From Pseudomonadota bacterium (GTDB lineage Bacteria; Planctomycetota; UBA8108; UBA1146): 43,094 nucleotides of DNA. The number at the start of each line of letters is the position of its first letter. The first letter of the stretch is position 1. Of this stretch, positions 7,998-16,784 are shown one piece after another. Under the pieces are notes generated by a model, which was not told the origin of the DNA, ran no database searches, and saw only the letters and a list, made by a program, of their open reading frames with translations. The stretch is from positions 1 to 43,094 of the forward strand of contig JAFMMO010000006.1 in the NCBI GenBank assembly GCA_017859655.1, in the 5' to 3' direction. The position numbers were made by a program, and so were the translations under genes.

Positions 7998-10367
7998 TTG
8001 AGAGCGATGACCCTGGTCCTCGTCGGGACCTGGCTCCTCACCACCCTGGCCCTCCTCGCCGCGCAGCTGCACTTCTCCCATGGGGAGCTGGTGGCGGAGC
8101 GACAGCGGGCCGCCATACCCCTGCTCGAGGACGGGGTGCAGCGGGCCTCCTCCCTCCTGCTCGGGGGGGACCGGACCGCGCTCGCGCGCCGCCTCGAGAG
8201 CTGGCGTCGCGGCGCCGGGGTCTCGACGGTGGAGCTCCGCGGTCCGGGAGGAGCGGTGCTCGCGCGCCTGCCCGGCGACGCCCCCTCGCCGACGACGGAC
8301 AGGGACATCCTCCGCGACCTCCGCGGCGATGGTGCCCCGACCATCCTCGAAGGCCCCCTCCGCAGCTCCCTCGCCGGTCCCGGCTCCACCGCGCTCGGCC
8401 AGCTCACCCTCGAGCTCCCCGCGGATGCGGGGCTCCTCGCCCGGTGGCGAGAGAGGCTCGTTCAGGAGCTCGCGATCACGGCCGGTCTCTGCGTCCCGCT
8501 CCTCGTGCTGCTCGTCGCTCTCCTGCGCCGCGCGGCGCGAAGAGCCCGCACCCACGAGGACCGGCTCTCCGCCACGACTCTCGACCTCGAGCAGGAGGTC
8601 GGTCGCCGCGCCCGCACCGTGGAGCGACTGCGCGTGAGCCAGGAGCGCTACGAGCTCGCCGCTCGCGGCGCCTCCGGCGGTCTCTGGGACTGGAACCTGC
8701 GTACCGATGAGCTCTTCTACTCACCCCGCTGGAAGACGATGCTCGGCTACGACGAGAGAGAGATCGAGCCGACCCTCGAGGCGTGGCTCGGCCTCGTCCA
8801 CCCCGAGGACCGGCCGGAGATGGAGAGGAAGCTCCGGCGGCATGTCGCCGGGAAGGTCGGCCTCTTCGAGGACATCTACCGCATCCGCTCCCGCTCCGGC
8901 GAGTACCGCTGGATGCTCTGCCGCGGCCTCGCGATCCGCGATGCGGGCGGCCGACCCCTGCGCGTCGCCGGGTCCCAGACCGATGTCACCGACATGAAGC
9001 GGGCCGAGGCGCGCCTGCGCCGCGAGGCGCTGCACGACCCGCTCACCGGCCTGCCGAACCGGAGTCACTTCCAGAAGGAGATCGAGGTGGCGATCGGACG
9101 GGCCCGCCTCGACGATGCCTACCGCTTCGCCGTGCTCTTCATCGATCTCGATGACTTCAAGGTCGTCAACGACTCCCTCGGCCACGAGGCCGGAGACCAG
9201 CTCCTGCGCGAGGTCTCCTCCCGCCTGAGGCGCTCGGTCCGTGTCCTCCCCCAGGAGGGGCGCCGGACGAGGGACTCGGTCGCGCGTCTGGGCGGAGACG
9301 AGTTCGCGATCCTCCTCGATGGGATCGAGTCCCGCGCCCAGGTCGAGAGCATCGCCCATCGGATCCAGGAGCGCCTGCGGGCGCCGCATCTGATCGGGAG
9401 CTCCCGGATCTCCGCCTCCGCCTCGATCGGCATCACCCTCCCGGCGGGGGCGGAGCGGAGCTCGCAGGAGCTGCTGCGGGACTCCGACACCGCGATGTAC
9501 CGGGCCAAGGCGCGGGGACGCGGCTTCCACGAGTTCTTCGACAAGAGCATGCACCTCAGCGCGGTGCAGCGAATGCAGGTCGAGCGGGACATCGAGGAGG
9601 GCCTCGAGGAGCGGCAGTTCGAGCTGCACTACCAGCCGATCCTCGACCTCAACAGCGGCTGCTTCGCCGGGTTCGAGGCCCTCGTGCGCTGGAACCACCC
9701 GACCCGGGGCTTCATCGGGCCGGGCGAGTTCATCCCCATCGCGGAGGAGACCGGGCTCATCGTCCCCCTCGGGGAGTGGCTCCTCAACGAGGCGTGCCGC
9801 CAGCTGCGCGCCTGGGCGCTCGCCGACCCCTCCCGAGCCGGGAGCTTCATGGGCGTGAACATCTCCACGCGGCAGTTCGAGCTCGGGGATGTGGCCGGCA
9901 TGACCGAGCGCGCCCTGCGGACCACCGGTCTCCCGCCGGAGCTCCTGAAGGTCGAGATCACCGAGAGCGTCATCATGGAGGGCTTCGACAAGACCCAGGA
10001 GATCCTCGAGCGACTCCGCGCTCTGGGAGTGCAGGTCGCGATCGACGACTTCGGCACGGGCTACTCGTCGCTGAGCTACCTGCACCAGCTCCCGATCGAT
10101 GTGGTGAAGATCGACCGCTCCTTCGTCGGCGAGCTCGAGTGGGACGACCAGAAGCGGATGATCGTGAACGGCATCTGCGCCCTCGTGCACGGCCTCGGGC
10201 TCGATGTCGTCGCCGAGGGGGTCGAGACGCCGGGCCAGCTCGAGATCCTCCGGGAGCTCGGCTGCCGCTTCGGGCAGGGCTTCCTCTTCTCCCGCCCGGT
10301 CCCGGCGGACCAGGCGGAGGCGTTCCTCTTCGGCCAGCCGAGCTTCGAGAACACCTCCGGCCCCTGA
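7998..10367 (+). CDS. Membrane-bound PAS-GGDEF-EAL cyclic-di-GMP turnover protein
   Basis: The likely start is TTG 7998, because GGAGG at 7988-7992 is five bases upstream; ATG 8007 is the alternative. The product is 789 residues. Two transmembrane segments (about 4-22 and 158-176) bracket a periplasmic sensor of about 135 residues. A short coiled coil leads into a PAS domain (about 212-335, 'GLWDWNLRTDELFYSP'). The GGDEF domain has an intact active site at 432-436 and an RxxD inhibitory site at 423-426 at the canonical spacing. The EAL domain keeps E560-A-L, 'EITES', and the loop-6 motif DDFGTGYSSL with D683/D684. Both diguanylate cyclase and phosphodiesterase activities are therefore plausible. 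Which dominates cannot be told. The gene is divergent from the coiled-coil protein gene and 73 bases ahead of the PhzF-like gene. Confidence 0.95.
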   Translation: MRAMTLVLVGTWLLTTLALLAAQLHFSHGELVAERQRAAIPLLEDGVQRASSLLLGGDRTALARRLESWRRGAGVSTVELRGPGGAVLARLPGDAPSPTTDRDILRDLRGDGAPTILEGPLRSSLAGPGSTALGQLTLELPADAGLLARWRERLVQELAITAGLCVPLLVLLVALLRRAARRARTHEDRLSATTLDLEQEVGRRARTVERLRVSQERYELAARGASGGLWDWNLRTDELFYSPRWKTMLGYDEREIEPTLEAWLGLVHPEDRPEMERKLRRHVAGKVGLFEDIYRIRSRSGEYRWMLCRGLAIRDAGGRPLRVAGSQTDVTDMKRAEARLRREALHDPLTGLPNRSHFQKEIEVAIGRARLDDAYRFAVLFIDLDDFKVVNDSLGHEAGDQLLREVSSRLRRSVRVLPQEGRRTRDSVARLGGDEFAILLDGIESRAQVESIAHRIQERLRAPHLIGSSRISASASIGITLPAGAERSSQELLRDSDTAMYRAKARGRGFHEFFDKSMHLSAVQRMQVERDIEEGLEERQFELHYQPILDLNSGCFAGFEALVRWNHPTRGFIGPGEFIPIAEETGLIVPLGEWLLNEACRQLRAWALADPSRAGSFMGVNISTRQFELGDVAGMTERALRTTGLPPELLKVEITESVIMEGFDKTQEILERLRALGVQVAIDDFGTGYSSLSYLHQLPIDVVKIDRSFVGELEWDDQKRMIVNGICALVHGLGLDVVAEGVETPGQLEILRELGCRFGQGFLFSRPVPADQAEAFLFGQPSFENTSGP

Positions 10368-10440
10368 TCCGCGCCAACGACCGAGATCCCCGCCCCTCGC
10401 CTCCTCTTCGGCGTATCCTCCCCCCGGAAGGAGCGCGCCC

Positions 10441-11241
10441 ATGACGATCCCCCTCTATCAGGCGGACGCCTTCACCGACCGTCTCTTCGCGGGCAACCCC
10501 GCCGCGGTCTGCATCCTCGAGGAGGAGCTCCCCGATGCGCTGCTCCTCTCGATCGCCCGGGAGAACAACCTCTCCGAGACCGCCTACCTGCGGCGAGGGG
10601 AGGACACCTGGAATCTCCGCTGGTTCACGCCGGGGGGAGAGGTGAACCTCTGCGGGCACGCGACCCTCGCGAGCGGCCACATCATCCTCACCGAGCTGGA
10701 GACCGACCGGGACCGGGTCGACTTCTCCACGGTGAGCGGCCCCCTCGGCGTCTCACGGGACGGAGGCGGCTACCGCCTCGACCTGCCATCGTGGCCGGGG
10801 CGGGAGGTGCCCGCACGGGAGGAGTGGGGCGCCGCCCTGGGGATCGAGCCCCGCGCCGTGCGGAGGACCGACCGCGACATCTACTGCCTGCTCGACTCGG
10901 AGGAGGAGGTCCGCGCCGCGGCGCCCGACTTCCGGGCCCTCGCCCGGATCGAGCTCGATGGGGTGCGGATCGATGGGGCGGGGATCGGCGCGATCGGCGG
11001 AGATGGGGACACGGTCTCCCGCTACTTCGCCCCGGCCCTCGGCATCGACGAGGATCCGGTCACCGGCTCGGCCCACTCCACCTGGGTCCCCTGGCTGGCG
11101 GAGCTCACCGGCCGAAGGGAGCAGACCTGCCGCCAGCTCTCCGCCCGCGGCGGCACGATGCGGGCGGAGCTGCGCGGGGAGCGGGTGCAGCTCATCGCGG
11201 GGGCGGTCACCTACCTGCGCGGCTCGATCGAGCTCGGCTGA
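10441..11241 (+). CDS. PhzF-family isomerase
   Basis: ATG 10441 has GGAAGGAG eight bases upstream. The product is 266 residues, close to the usual PhzF family length. Family signatures are clear: 'YQADAFTDRLFAGNPAAV' at the N-terminus, the catalytic glutamate E46 in 'LSETAYL', 'NLCGHATLA' at about 69-77 and 'DEDPVTGSAHS' in the C-terminal half. PhzF-fold enzymes carry out proton transfer (isomerase/epimerase) reactions on small carboxylates. Outside phenazine clusters their substrates are mostly unknown, and no phenazine genes are nearby. It may share a transcript with the upstream cyclic-di-GMP gene. It is convergent with the sialate esterase, with only 16 bases between the stops. Confidence 0.92.
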   Translation: MTIPLYQADAFTDRLFAGNPAAVCILEEELPDALLLSIARENNLSETAYLRRGEDTWNLRWFTPGGEVNLCGHATLASGHIILTELETDRDRVDFSTVSGPLGVSRDGGGYRLDLPSWPGREVPAREEWGAALGIEPRAVRRTDRDIYCLLDSEEEVRAAAPDFRALARIELDGVRIDGAGIGAIGGDGDTVSRYFAPALGIDEDPVTGSAHSTWVPWLAELTGRREQTCRQLSARGGTMRAELRGERVQLIAGAVTYLRGSIELG

Positions 11242-11257
11242 AGACCACCCGGGCGGC

Positions 11258-13321
11258 TCAGTTCGCCGGCGCGTCCCAGCGGAACGGCTCCATCGGCAGT
11301 CCGTCCGCGTTGACCACGTTCCCTCGCACCGGGTTGTCGCTCCAGTTGTAGCGGATGTGACGGATCACCTCTCCGAGGGGATGGGTGAGGGTCACGCTCG
11401 ACCGGGAGATCGTGCCGGTCGCCCAGTGCCACTCCTCCCCGTCGGAGGAGACCCCGAAGCCCGCGGCGGGGAGCCCGTCGGTCGTCTTCATCCCCTTCGC
11501 CTCGGTGAAGAAGACGCGGACGGTGCTCGCCACCGACCCTTCACCCTCCTCCGCCCGGACCACCTCGCTGAAGACCGGGCCGGTGTGCATCAGCCACTGC
11601 TCGTAGACCTTCGCCCGGGCCCAGAGGGCGAGCCTCCGCCCGACCTCCTTCTTGTTCCTCGGGTGAATGTCGTTCGCGTCTCCGATGTCGGTCGTGACGA
11701 CGAGGCCGGTCTCCACCGTGACGCGATGCGCGTGGCGCTGCGCGTCCCGCAGATGAGCCCAGCCTCCCTGGTTCGGGTCGTCGGAGGCGGCCTTGAACGC
11801 CGCGAGCTGCACGATGCCGAAGGGGAAGTTCCCCTGACCCCAGGCCTGTCGCCAGCTCGTGATCATCAGCGGGAGGAGCTCCCGGTACGCCTCCGCCTGG
11901 TTGGCGTTCGATTCACCCTGGTACCAGGTCGCTCCGCGGATGGCGTAGGGGATGAACGGCCGAAGCATGGCGTCATGGATCAGCCCGGGTCCCGTGCTGC
12001 GTCTCGTCGGATCGACGGGGAGGGACGGGCGACCCGCGCCGAACCGTCCGTCGAAGGCGACCCCCGCCTCGCACAGCCAGGGGCCGTGCAGGGAGAGAAA
12101 CGGCGGACGGACGGAGGCGTCGCCCGCGGGAGAGAGGCGGTAGCTGGACGGTCCGCCGGTGCCGCCTCCGGCTCCGCCGGTGTCGAGCACGGTCAGGGCG
12201 ATCACATGCCGTCCCTCGGTGACGAGCTCGGCCGGGACGGTGTAGCGCCGCGGAGTGTTGTGGCTGTGGGTCGTCTGTCCCACGAGGACCCCGTCGAACC
12301 AGACCCGGTCCGCGTCGTCGAGCGGACCGAGGGTGAGGACGAGCTCGCGCCCGACCCAGCTCCGGGGGATGGCGACCCCCCGGCGATAGCGCACGATCCC
12401 GTCGAAGTCGGCGAGGCCCTCCTGGTCGCGCCAGAGTCCCGGCAGCGGCATCGTCCCCCACTGAGAGTCATCGAAGCCGGTCTCGATCCAGTTCCCCTGG
12501 CCGCCGCCGGCGACGCGATGGTCGCGATCCCGCGCGAGCTGCTCCTCCCACCAGGGCTTCATCGACTCCTCGTAGCGGGCGACCGCCGCGGCGTGCTCCT
12601 CCCGGATCCTCGCCTGATCCCGGTTCGCCCACTTCGCGACCTCGACCTCGAACTCGGCGACCGACGCGCCGAAGAGGGGGTGCTTCCTGAGAGAGGCCCG
12701 ATCGGTCCACGGCTCCGCCCGGGTTCCGCCCCAGTGGATGGCGAGCAGGCCGACCGGCACATCGAGGGCCGCGATGAGCTCGAGCGCGAAGGCGGTCCCC
12801 ACCGCGGTGAACTCACCGATCGTCTGGGGGGTCGCGACGGTCCAGGTCGCGCCGGTGGTGAACTCCGGCTTCGTGGAGAGCAGGTGCGAAGGCCGGATCA
12901 CCCGCAGGCGGGGGTGGTCCCCGCCGAGGATCACCTCGTCGGCCCCGTCGGAGGCGCTGACCGACCACTCCATGTTCGACTGCCCGCTGCACACCCAGAC
13001 CTCACCGACGAGGACATCCTTGCAGACGATGTGCTCCTCGCCGCTTCGGATGTGCAGGGAGCGCCCGAGGTCACTCGCCTCGAGAGCGGGGAGATCGACA
13101 CGCCACGCGCCGCTCTCCTCCACCTGGGTGGAGACCTCATGAGGACCGAATTGGACGGTGACGGTGCTCCCCGGCTCCCCCCGCCCCCAGATCGGGACGG
13201 CGACGCCCCGCTGGAGGACGGCGTGATCGGAGAAGACCGATGGGACCTCGAGCTCCGCGGACAGGGTCGGCGAGACGAGGAGCAGGACGAGGAGAAGGGG
13301 TGCGAGCAGCGAGCGGGACAT
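11258..13321 (-). CDS. Secreted sialate O-acetylesterase (SGNH superfamily)
   Basis: The start is ATG 13321, preceded on its strand by AGGTGA. The product is 687 residues with a signal peptide (about 1-22). The family block 'VWVCSGQSNMEWS' contains the nucleophile S115, and 'NDIHPRNK' supplies the Asp-x-His pair (D551, H553) of the SGNH active site. Between about residues 250 and 420 an inserted jelly-roll, galactose-binding-like module is visible ('YRRGVAIPRSWVGRELVLTLGPLDDADRVWF' region), which is usual for planctomycete and Bacteroidetes members. The enzyme removes O-acetyl groups from sialic acids or other acetylated sugars outside the cytoplasm, so polysaccharide scavenging is the likely role. 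It appears to be a single-gene transcript. Confidence 0.95.
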   Translation of the reverse strand: MSRSLLAPLLLVLLLVSPTLSAELEVPSVFSDHAVLQRGVAVPIWGRGEPGSTVTVQFGPHEVSTQVEESGAWRVDLPALEASDLGRSLHIRSGEEHIVCKDVLVGEVWVCSGQSNMEWSVSASDGADEVILGGDHPRLRVIRPSHLLSTKPEFTTGATWTVATPQTIGEFTAVGTAFALELIAALDVPVGLLAIHWGGTRAEPWTDRASLRKHPLFGASVAEFEVEVAKWANRDQARIREEHAAAVARYEESMKPWWEEQLARDRDHRVAGGGQGNWIETGFDDSQWGTMPLPGLWRDQEGLADFDGIVRYRRGVAIPRSWVGRELVLTLGPLDDADRVWFDGVLVGQTTHSHNTPRRYTVPAELVTEGRHVIALTVLDTGGAGGGTGGPSSYRLSPAGDASVRPPFLSLHGPWLCEAGVAFDGRFGAGRPSLPVDPTRRSTGPGLIHDAMLRPFIPYAIRGATWYQGESNANQAEAYRELLPLMITSWRQAWGQGNFPFGIVQLAAFKAASDDPNQGGWAHLRDAQRHAHRVTVETGLVVTTDIGDANDIHPRNKKEVGRRLALWARAKVYEQWLMHTGPVFSEVVRAEEGEGSVASTVRVFFTEAKGMKTTDGLPAAGFGVSSDGEEWHWATGTISRSSVTLTHPLGEVIRHIRYNWSDNPVRGNVVNADGLPMEPFRWDAPAN

Positions 13322-13618
13322 GGGTTCACCTCCGTCGGCATCATGGGCGGGGAGCCCGGGCGTGCAAGAGACCTCGGGCGGAGAGCTCGGGGCTGGGTCC
13401 TCGGGGCTGGACTGGGCGGGAGCCCGCGAACTCTCGATGGAATGTCCTGGCCCGAGGGGGTCCCGCGGGTGACGATCCTGTTTCGCTCGGCTCGCGCTGC
13501 GGTCCTGCCGGACCCTGGCCCGGGCACCCCGCCGGAGCGAACGCCCGGATCCCCGGTCCCCCCGGGGAGGACCGCCCGGGCACCCCGAATCGTCGAGACA
13601 GCGACCGAAGGCAAGGCT

Positions 13619-13690
13619 GTGCCCCAGAGCTGGACCGTGCCCCAGAGCAGGACCGTGCCCGAGTGCTGGGCCGTGACCCGAGCTCCGGGA
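13619..13690. repeat. 18-bp degenerate tandem repeat, four units
   Basis: Units at 13619-13636, 13637-13654, 13655-13672 and 13673-13690 each begin with GTG and a C-run. The first two differ at one base; later ones are increasingly degenerate. The repeat is intergenic. Confidence 0.8.
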
Positions 13691-13850
13691 GAGCCCCACT
13701 CCCGCCCGGCCCGCCGTCGCTGCGCCGCCTCCCGCCTCCGCGCGGAGGTCACGGGAGGTGCGCGCACCCCCGACGAGGAGGATCCGAGGACGCCCACAGA
13801 GCCCCCGCCTGCGCTGGTTCTCCAGGTCAGCGTAGCGGTCTTCAGCCAGG

Positions 13851-13878
13851 AGAGCCCGAGCTTCCCCGCTCGGGCTCT
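13851..13878. terminator. Hairpin terminator downstream of the ZnuA-like gene
   Basis: AGAGCCCGAG (13851-13860) pairs perfectly with CTCGGGCTCT (13869-13878) around an 8-base loop. On the plus strand it is followed by CCCTCTTTT. It lies 44 bases beyond the stop of the last gene of the minus-strand metal operon and could also block plus-strand read-through. Confidence 0.75.
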
Positions 13879-13921
13879 CCCTCTTTTCGGCTCCTTCGCC
13901 TCCGCGACCGCGCCGCGAGCT

Positions 13922-14875
13922 TCAGCGGGGCGCGGCGCCGAGCGAGCCCAGGATCCGGGCGTTCTCCCGCATGACCGAGAGCCAGTCCCCCTCCTCGGGA
14001 GGATGCTCGCAGGCGGAGAGCACGATGCATCGGATCCCCCGCGCCTCGAACGCCGCCGCGACCGCCCCGATGGGACGGGACTCCCAGAGCAGGACCGAGC
14101 GACCGGTCTCGGCGACCGCCTCGACGAGCTCCGGCGCGGGCACCTCCTCCGGATCGATGTCGAAGTTGAGGATCTCCCAGTCGTATCGATGGGCCCCGTA
14201 GTCATACGCGGGGTGATTCGCGAGCAGAGGAGGGAGCCCCTCGACCGCCTCGAAGGCCTCGTCGAGAGACTCCAGGTCGGCGTGGAGCTCCGCCGCGCGG
14301 GCCGCGAAGGCGTCTCCGTGCTCCGGCAGGAGGTCTCGCAGCGCAGCCTGCATCCGATCCACATGCAGCTTCAGCAACTGGGGGTCGAACCAGACATGGG
14401 GGTCGACCCCCGCATGGGAGTGGTCTCCATCGGGACCGTGCTGGTGCTCGACCGCCTCGTCGAAGGTCAGCCACTGCCCGCGGTAGGCATCGGCGAGGGT
14501 CACGGTGCGGGAGGGAGCGAGGGTCACCTGATCGAGCCAGGTCTCGAGCCCCGCGCCGTTGAGGACGACGAGGCTCGCGGCCTGCAGGGCCGCCACCCCC
14601 TCGCGCGAGGGGGTCCAGTGCAGGGGATCCGCATCCTCCGGGATCGGCATGCGGACCTCGCACAGCTCTCCGGCGAGCCGGGTCGCGAGGTATCGGTTCG
14701 CCTCGATCGTGGTGATCACCACGGGCCGCCCGCCCGTCCCGCCGGCGGCGGGCGCGGGATCTCCGGGTGCTTCGGTGGAGCACCCACCGAGGAGGAGCAG
14801 GACGAGGGGCACGAGGAGGAGGCCGCGGGGCGACCGTCCGACGCCCAGTGACGAGGGCAGGGCGAGCAGGCGCAT
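13922..14875 (-). CDS. ZnuA-like metal-binding lipoprotein
   Basis: The start is ATG 14875, with GGGAGA upstream on its strand. The product is 317 residues. A lipobox LLLGGC (C32) marks it as a lipoprotein on the outer face of the cytoplasmic membrane. It matches the cluster A-I zinc/manganese substrate-binding proteins. Likely metal ligands are H86 ('PLHWTPS'), H160 in 'DPHVWFDP', H221 in 'NHPAYDYGAH' and E265. A short His-rich loop (H144-H154, 'HQHGPDGDHSH') precedes the second ligand, as in ZnuA. No ZnuB-type permease is present; the gene is the last member of an operon with an FtsX-type permease and a MacB/LolD-type ATPase, 23 bases after the permease. It is inferred to deliver zinc or to sense it for that unusual transporter. 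Confidence 0.9.
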   Translation of the reverse strand: MRLLALPSSLGVGRSPRGLLLVPLVLLLLGGCSTEAPGDPAPAAGGTGGRPVVITTIEANRYLATRLAGELCEVRMPIPEDADPLHWTPSREGVAALQAASLVVLNGAGLETWLDQVTLAPSRTVTLADAYRGQWLTFDEAVEHQHGPDGDHSHAGVDPHVWFDPQLLKLHVDRMQAALRDLLPEHGDAFAARAAELHADLESLDEAFEAVEGLPPLLANHPAYDYGAHRYDWEILNFDIDPEEVPAPELVEAVAETGRSVLLWESRPIGAVAAAFEARGIRCIVLSACEHPPEEGDWLSVMRENARILGSLGAAPR

Positions 14876-14898
14876 GGAGATTCTCCCTTCGGAGAGCA

Positions 14899-16080
14899 TC
14901 AGATTCCGAATGTGCGGTCGAGGGCGAGGACTCCGAGGATGACGGACCCCACCGCGACGAACGCGCCCGCCCCGAGGATGAGGAGGAGCTCGATCGTCGC
15001 GACCCGCAGGATCCAACCTCGGCTGGCCCCGATCTTGAGCAGGGTCTCCCGCTCCCGCTGTCGGACCTTCCAGTCGAGGGCGAAGACGAGGATGAGCAGG
15101 AGTGCGGTGGCCGTCCCGACGAGGAGGGTGTTTGCGTCGAAGAACCGCTTCACCCGCAGGACGATGGAGAGGGTCTCGTCGAGGACCTCCCGCGGCTCGA
15201 TCGACTCGAGGAGAGGATCGACGGAGAGCCGCGCCCGGAGGATCGTCCCCGATCTCGGATCGCGCGGGACGACGATGATCGCGGAGACCGGCCAGGCATC
15301 CGCCTCACCGTGGAAGTGAAAGCTGCTGCGGTTCTCATCCGTGATCTCGGTCCAGGTGCGCACCGCCGCGCTGGCGGTGACCGCTCCCTCGCCGGTCCCG
15401 AGGAGGAGCGCCGGGTCGGAGTCCGCGTCGAGGGACTCGTGCCCGTGGCCGAGCCCTCGCACCACCCAGGTGGTCCGCAGGCTGGTGAAGACCGCGCGAT
15501 CATCCGGCCCCCCCGACCGCGCGAGCACTCCGACGATCCGGAGACGGAGCGGATAGGTCGAGCCGATGTCGTAGAGCCGCCCCGAGTCGGTCAGCAGCGG
15601 ATCCCCCACCCCGACGCCGAGGGACTCCGCGACCTCCTCCCCCACCACCGCGTCTCCGAGGAGCTGCGGCAGCGTGCCGCGGCTCACCTGCAGCCCTCGA
15701 AAGGGGAAGTAGTCGAGGGTTGTCCCGACGAGGGGATGTCCACGGGCGGTGTCATCGAGGAAGAGGGGGATCGCGGTGGCGAGGGGTCGCTCCTCGATCC
15801 TCTCCTCCCCGATCCGCTCCGCATCCGCGAGGGAGAGGGTGCGGGCCGGGGTCGTGCGGAAGTAGAGGGAGTGCAGCAGGAGGTCGAACCGACTCCCCGG
15901 CGCACCGACGACGAGGGGGGTGTCCGTCGCCCGCGTGGTGATCGTCGACTCGTGACGGAGCATCAGCAGCTGGATCGCGAGGGGGAGCGCGGCGACGAGC
16001 GCGATGCAGAGCACGAGGAGGAGCGTGCGCACGCGATGATGGGTGATCGAGCGGAGGGCGAGGGAGACGGGACCGATCAC
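14899..16080 (-). CDS. FtsX-family ABC transporter permease
   Basis: ATG 16080 overlaps the upstream ATPase stop (ATGA), which indicates translational coupling. The product is 393 residues. One transmembrane helix (about 17-41) is followed by a periplasmic domain of about 280 residues. Two more hydrophobic segments lie near 323-345 and 368-390. This is the MacB/LolC/FtsX plan, but the protein ends right after the third hydrophobic segment. A fourth helix is either missing or compressed into the long last segment. Such permeases do not usually form a substrate channel; they transmit ATP-driven motion to periplasmic partners. The partner here is probably the ZnuA-like lipoprotein encoded 23 bases downstream. 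Confidence 0.88.
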   Translation of the reverse strand: MIGPVSLALRSITHHRVRTLLLVLCIALVAALPLAIQLLMLRHESTITTRATDTPLVVGAPGSRFDLLLHSLYFRTTPARTLSLADAERIGEERIEERPLATAIPLFLDDTARGHPLVGTTLDYFPFRGLQVSRGTLPQLLGDAVVGEEVAESLGVGVGDPLLTDSGRLYDIGSTYPLRLRIVGVLARSGGPDDRAVFTSLRTTWVVRGLGHGHESLDADSDPALLLGTGEGAVTASAAVRTWTEITDENRSSFHFHGEADAWPVSAIIVVPRDPRSGTILRARLSVDPLLESIEPREVLDETLSIVLRVKRFFDANTLLVGTATALLLILVFALDWKVRQRERETLLKIGASRGWILRVATIELLLILGAGAFVAVGSVILGVLALDRTFGI

Positions 16081-16784
16081 GACCCACCTCCGGGCTCCGG
16101 GGACTCGAGATCGATCACCTGCTCGAAGCGCGCGAGGAGGGAGTGGTCATGGGTGACGACGAGGACCGTCGTCCCGGCGCGCTCCGCTTCCGCGAAGAGC
16201 TGATCGAGCACGACCGCGCCCGTCCGGGGATCGAGGTTGCCGGTCGGCTCATCCGCGAGGAGGAGGCGCGGTCCGACGACGAGCGCGCGGGCGATCGCCA
16301 CCCTCTGCCGCTCCCCGTGGGACAGGCGTCGGGGGTGACGACGCAGGAGAGGACCGAGACCCAGACGCCCCGCGAGCTCCTCGACCCTCCCGCTCCTCCC
16401 CTCCGACCCCAGCGCGGGGTCGATGGCGAAGGGGAGGGAGATGTTCTCCCGGACGGAGAGATGCTCGAGGAGCTCGAACTCCTGGAAGACGAGCCCGATC
16501 CCCGCCAGGCGACGGCGTCGGCGCGCCGCCTCCGGGAGGCCGGAGATCACCTCGTCATCGAGCGTGACGGTTCCGCGGTCCGGCGACAGGATCCCGGCGA
16601 TCAGATGGAGGAGGGTGGTCTTGCCGCTGCCGCTCGGACCGATCACCGCGGTGCGCGAGCCCGGCTCGAGATCGACGGAGGCGAGGGAGAGGGAGGAGTC
16701 CCCCCCCGGGTGACGAAAGCCGAGCTCCTCGCAGCGGACGCGGGCGCCGCGCAGGTGAGGCGTTCCGGGGGTGGCCGAGCTCAC
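16077..16784 (-). CDS. ABC transporter ATP-binding protein (LolD/MacB type)
   Basis: The start is GTG 16784, which overlaps the upstream stop by four bases. The product is 235 residues. Walker A GPSGSGKTT is at 49-57, the Q-loop at Q101, the signature LSHGE at 154-158, Walker B 'LLLADEP' to about 180 followed by TGNLD, and the switch histidine H212. The 'ADEPTGNLD' wording is typical of ATPases that pair with FtsX-type permeases. It powers the permease encoded by the next gene, with which it overlaps. Confidence 0.95.
   Translation of the reverse strand: MSSATPGTPHLRGARVRCEELGFRHPGGDSSLSLASVDLEPGSRTAVIGPSGSGKTTLLHLIAGILSPDRGTVTLDDEVISGLPEAARRRRRLAGIGLVFQEFELLEHLSVRENISLPFAIDPALGSEGRSGRVEELAGRLGLGPLLRRHPRRLSHGERQRVAIARALVVGPRLLLADEPTGNLDPRTGAVVLDQLFAEAERAGTTVLVVTHDHSLLARFEQVIDLESPEPGGGS

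Larger units (their letters stand above)
13322..13921. other. 600-base non-coding stretch
   Basis: This stretch lies between the end of the metal-transport operon and the start of the sialate esterase, both on the minus strand. It holds a strong hairpin (13851-13878), an 18-bp tandem repeat (13619-13690) and two copies of CCCGGGCACCCCG (near 13519 and 13576). Open frames here are compositional artefacts with no ribosome-binding sites. The esterase promoter must lie here, but I cannot place it. Confidence 0.55.

Noticed and set aside
7686-8555. N-terminal extension of the coiled-coil protein
   Set aside because: It reads antisense to the GGDEF-EAL gene, lacks a ribosome-binding site, and the hydrophobic anchor begins right at ATG 7685.
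10441-11241. Phenazine biosynthesis cluster around the PhzF-like gene
   Set aside because: No other phz genes are near; PhzF-fold proteins are common outside phenazine pathways.
11258-13699. A longer sialate esterase starting near 13699
   Set aside because: The extra 126 residues come from the intergenic tandem repeat; ATG 13321 has a strong ribosome-binding site and a signal peptide.
10958-14851. Very long plus-strand open frame of about 1300 codons
   Set aside because: It is antisense to the sialate esterase and ZnuA-like genes and has the composition of a GC-rich shadow frame.
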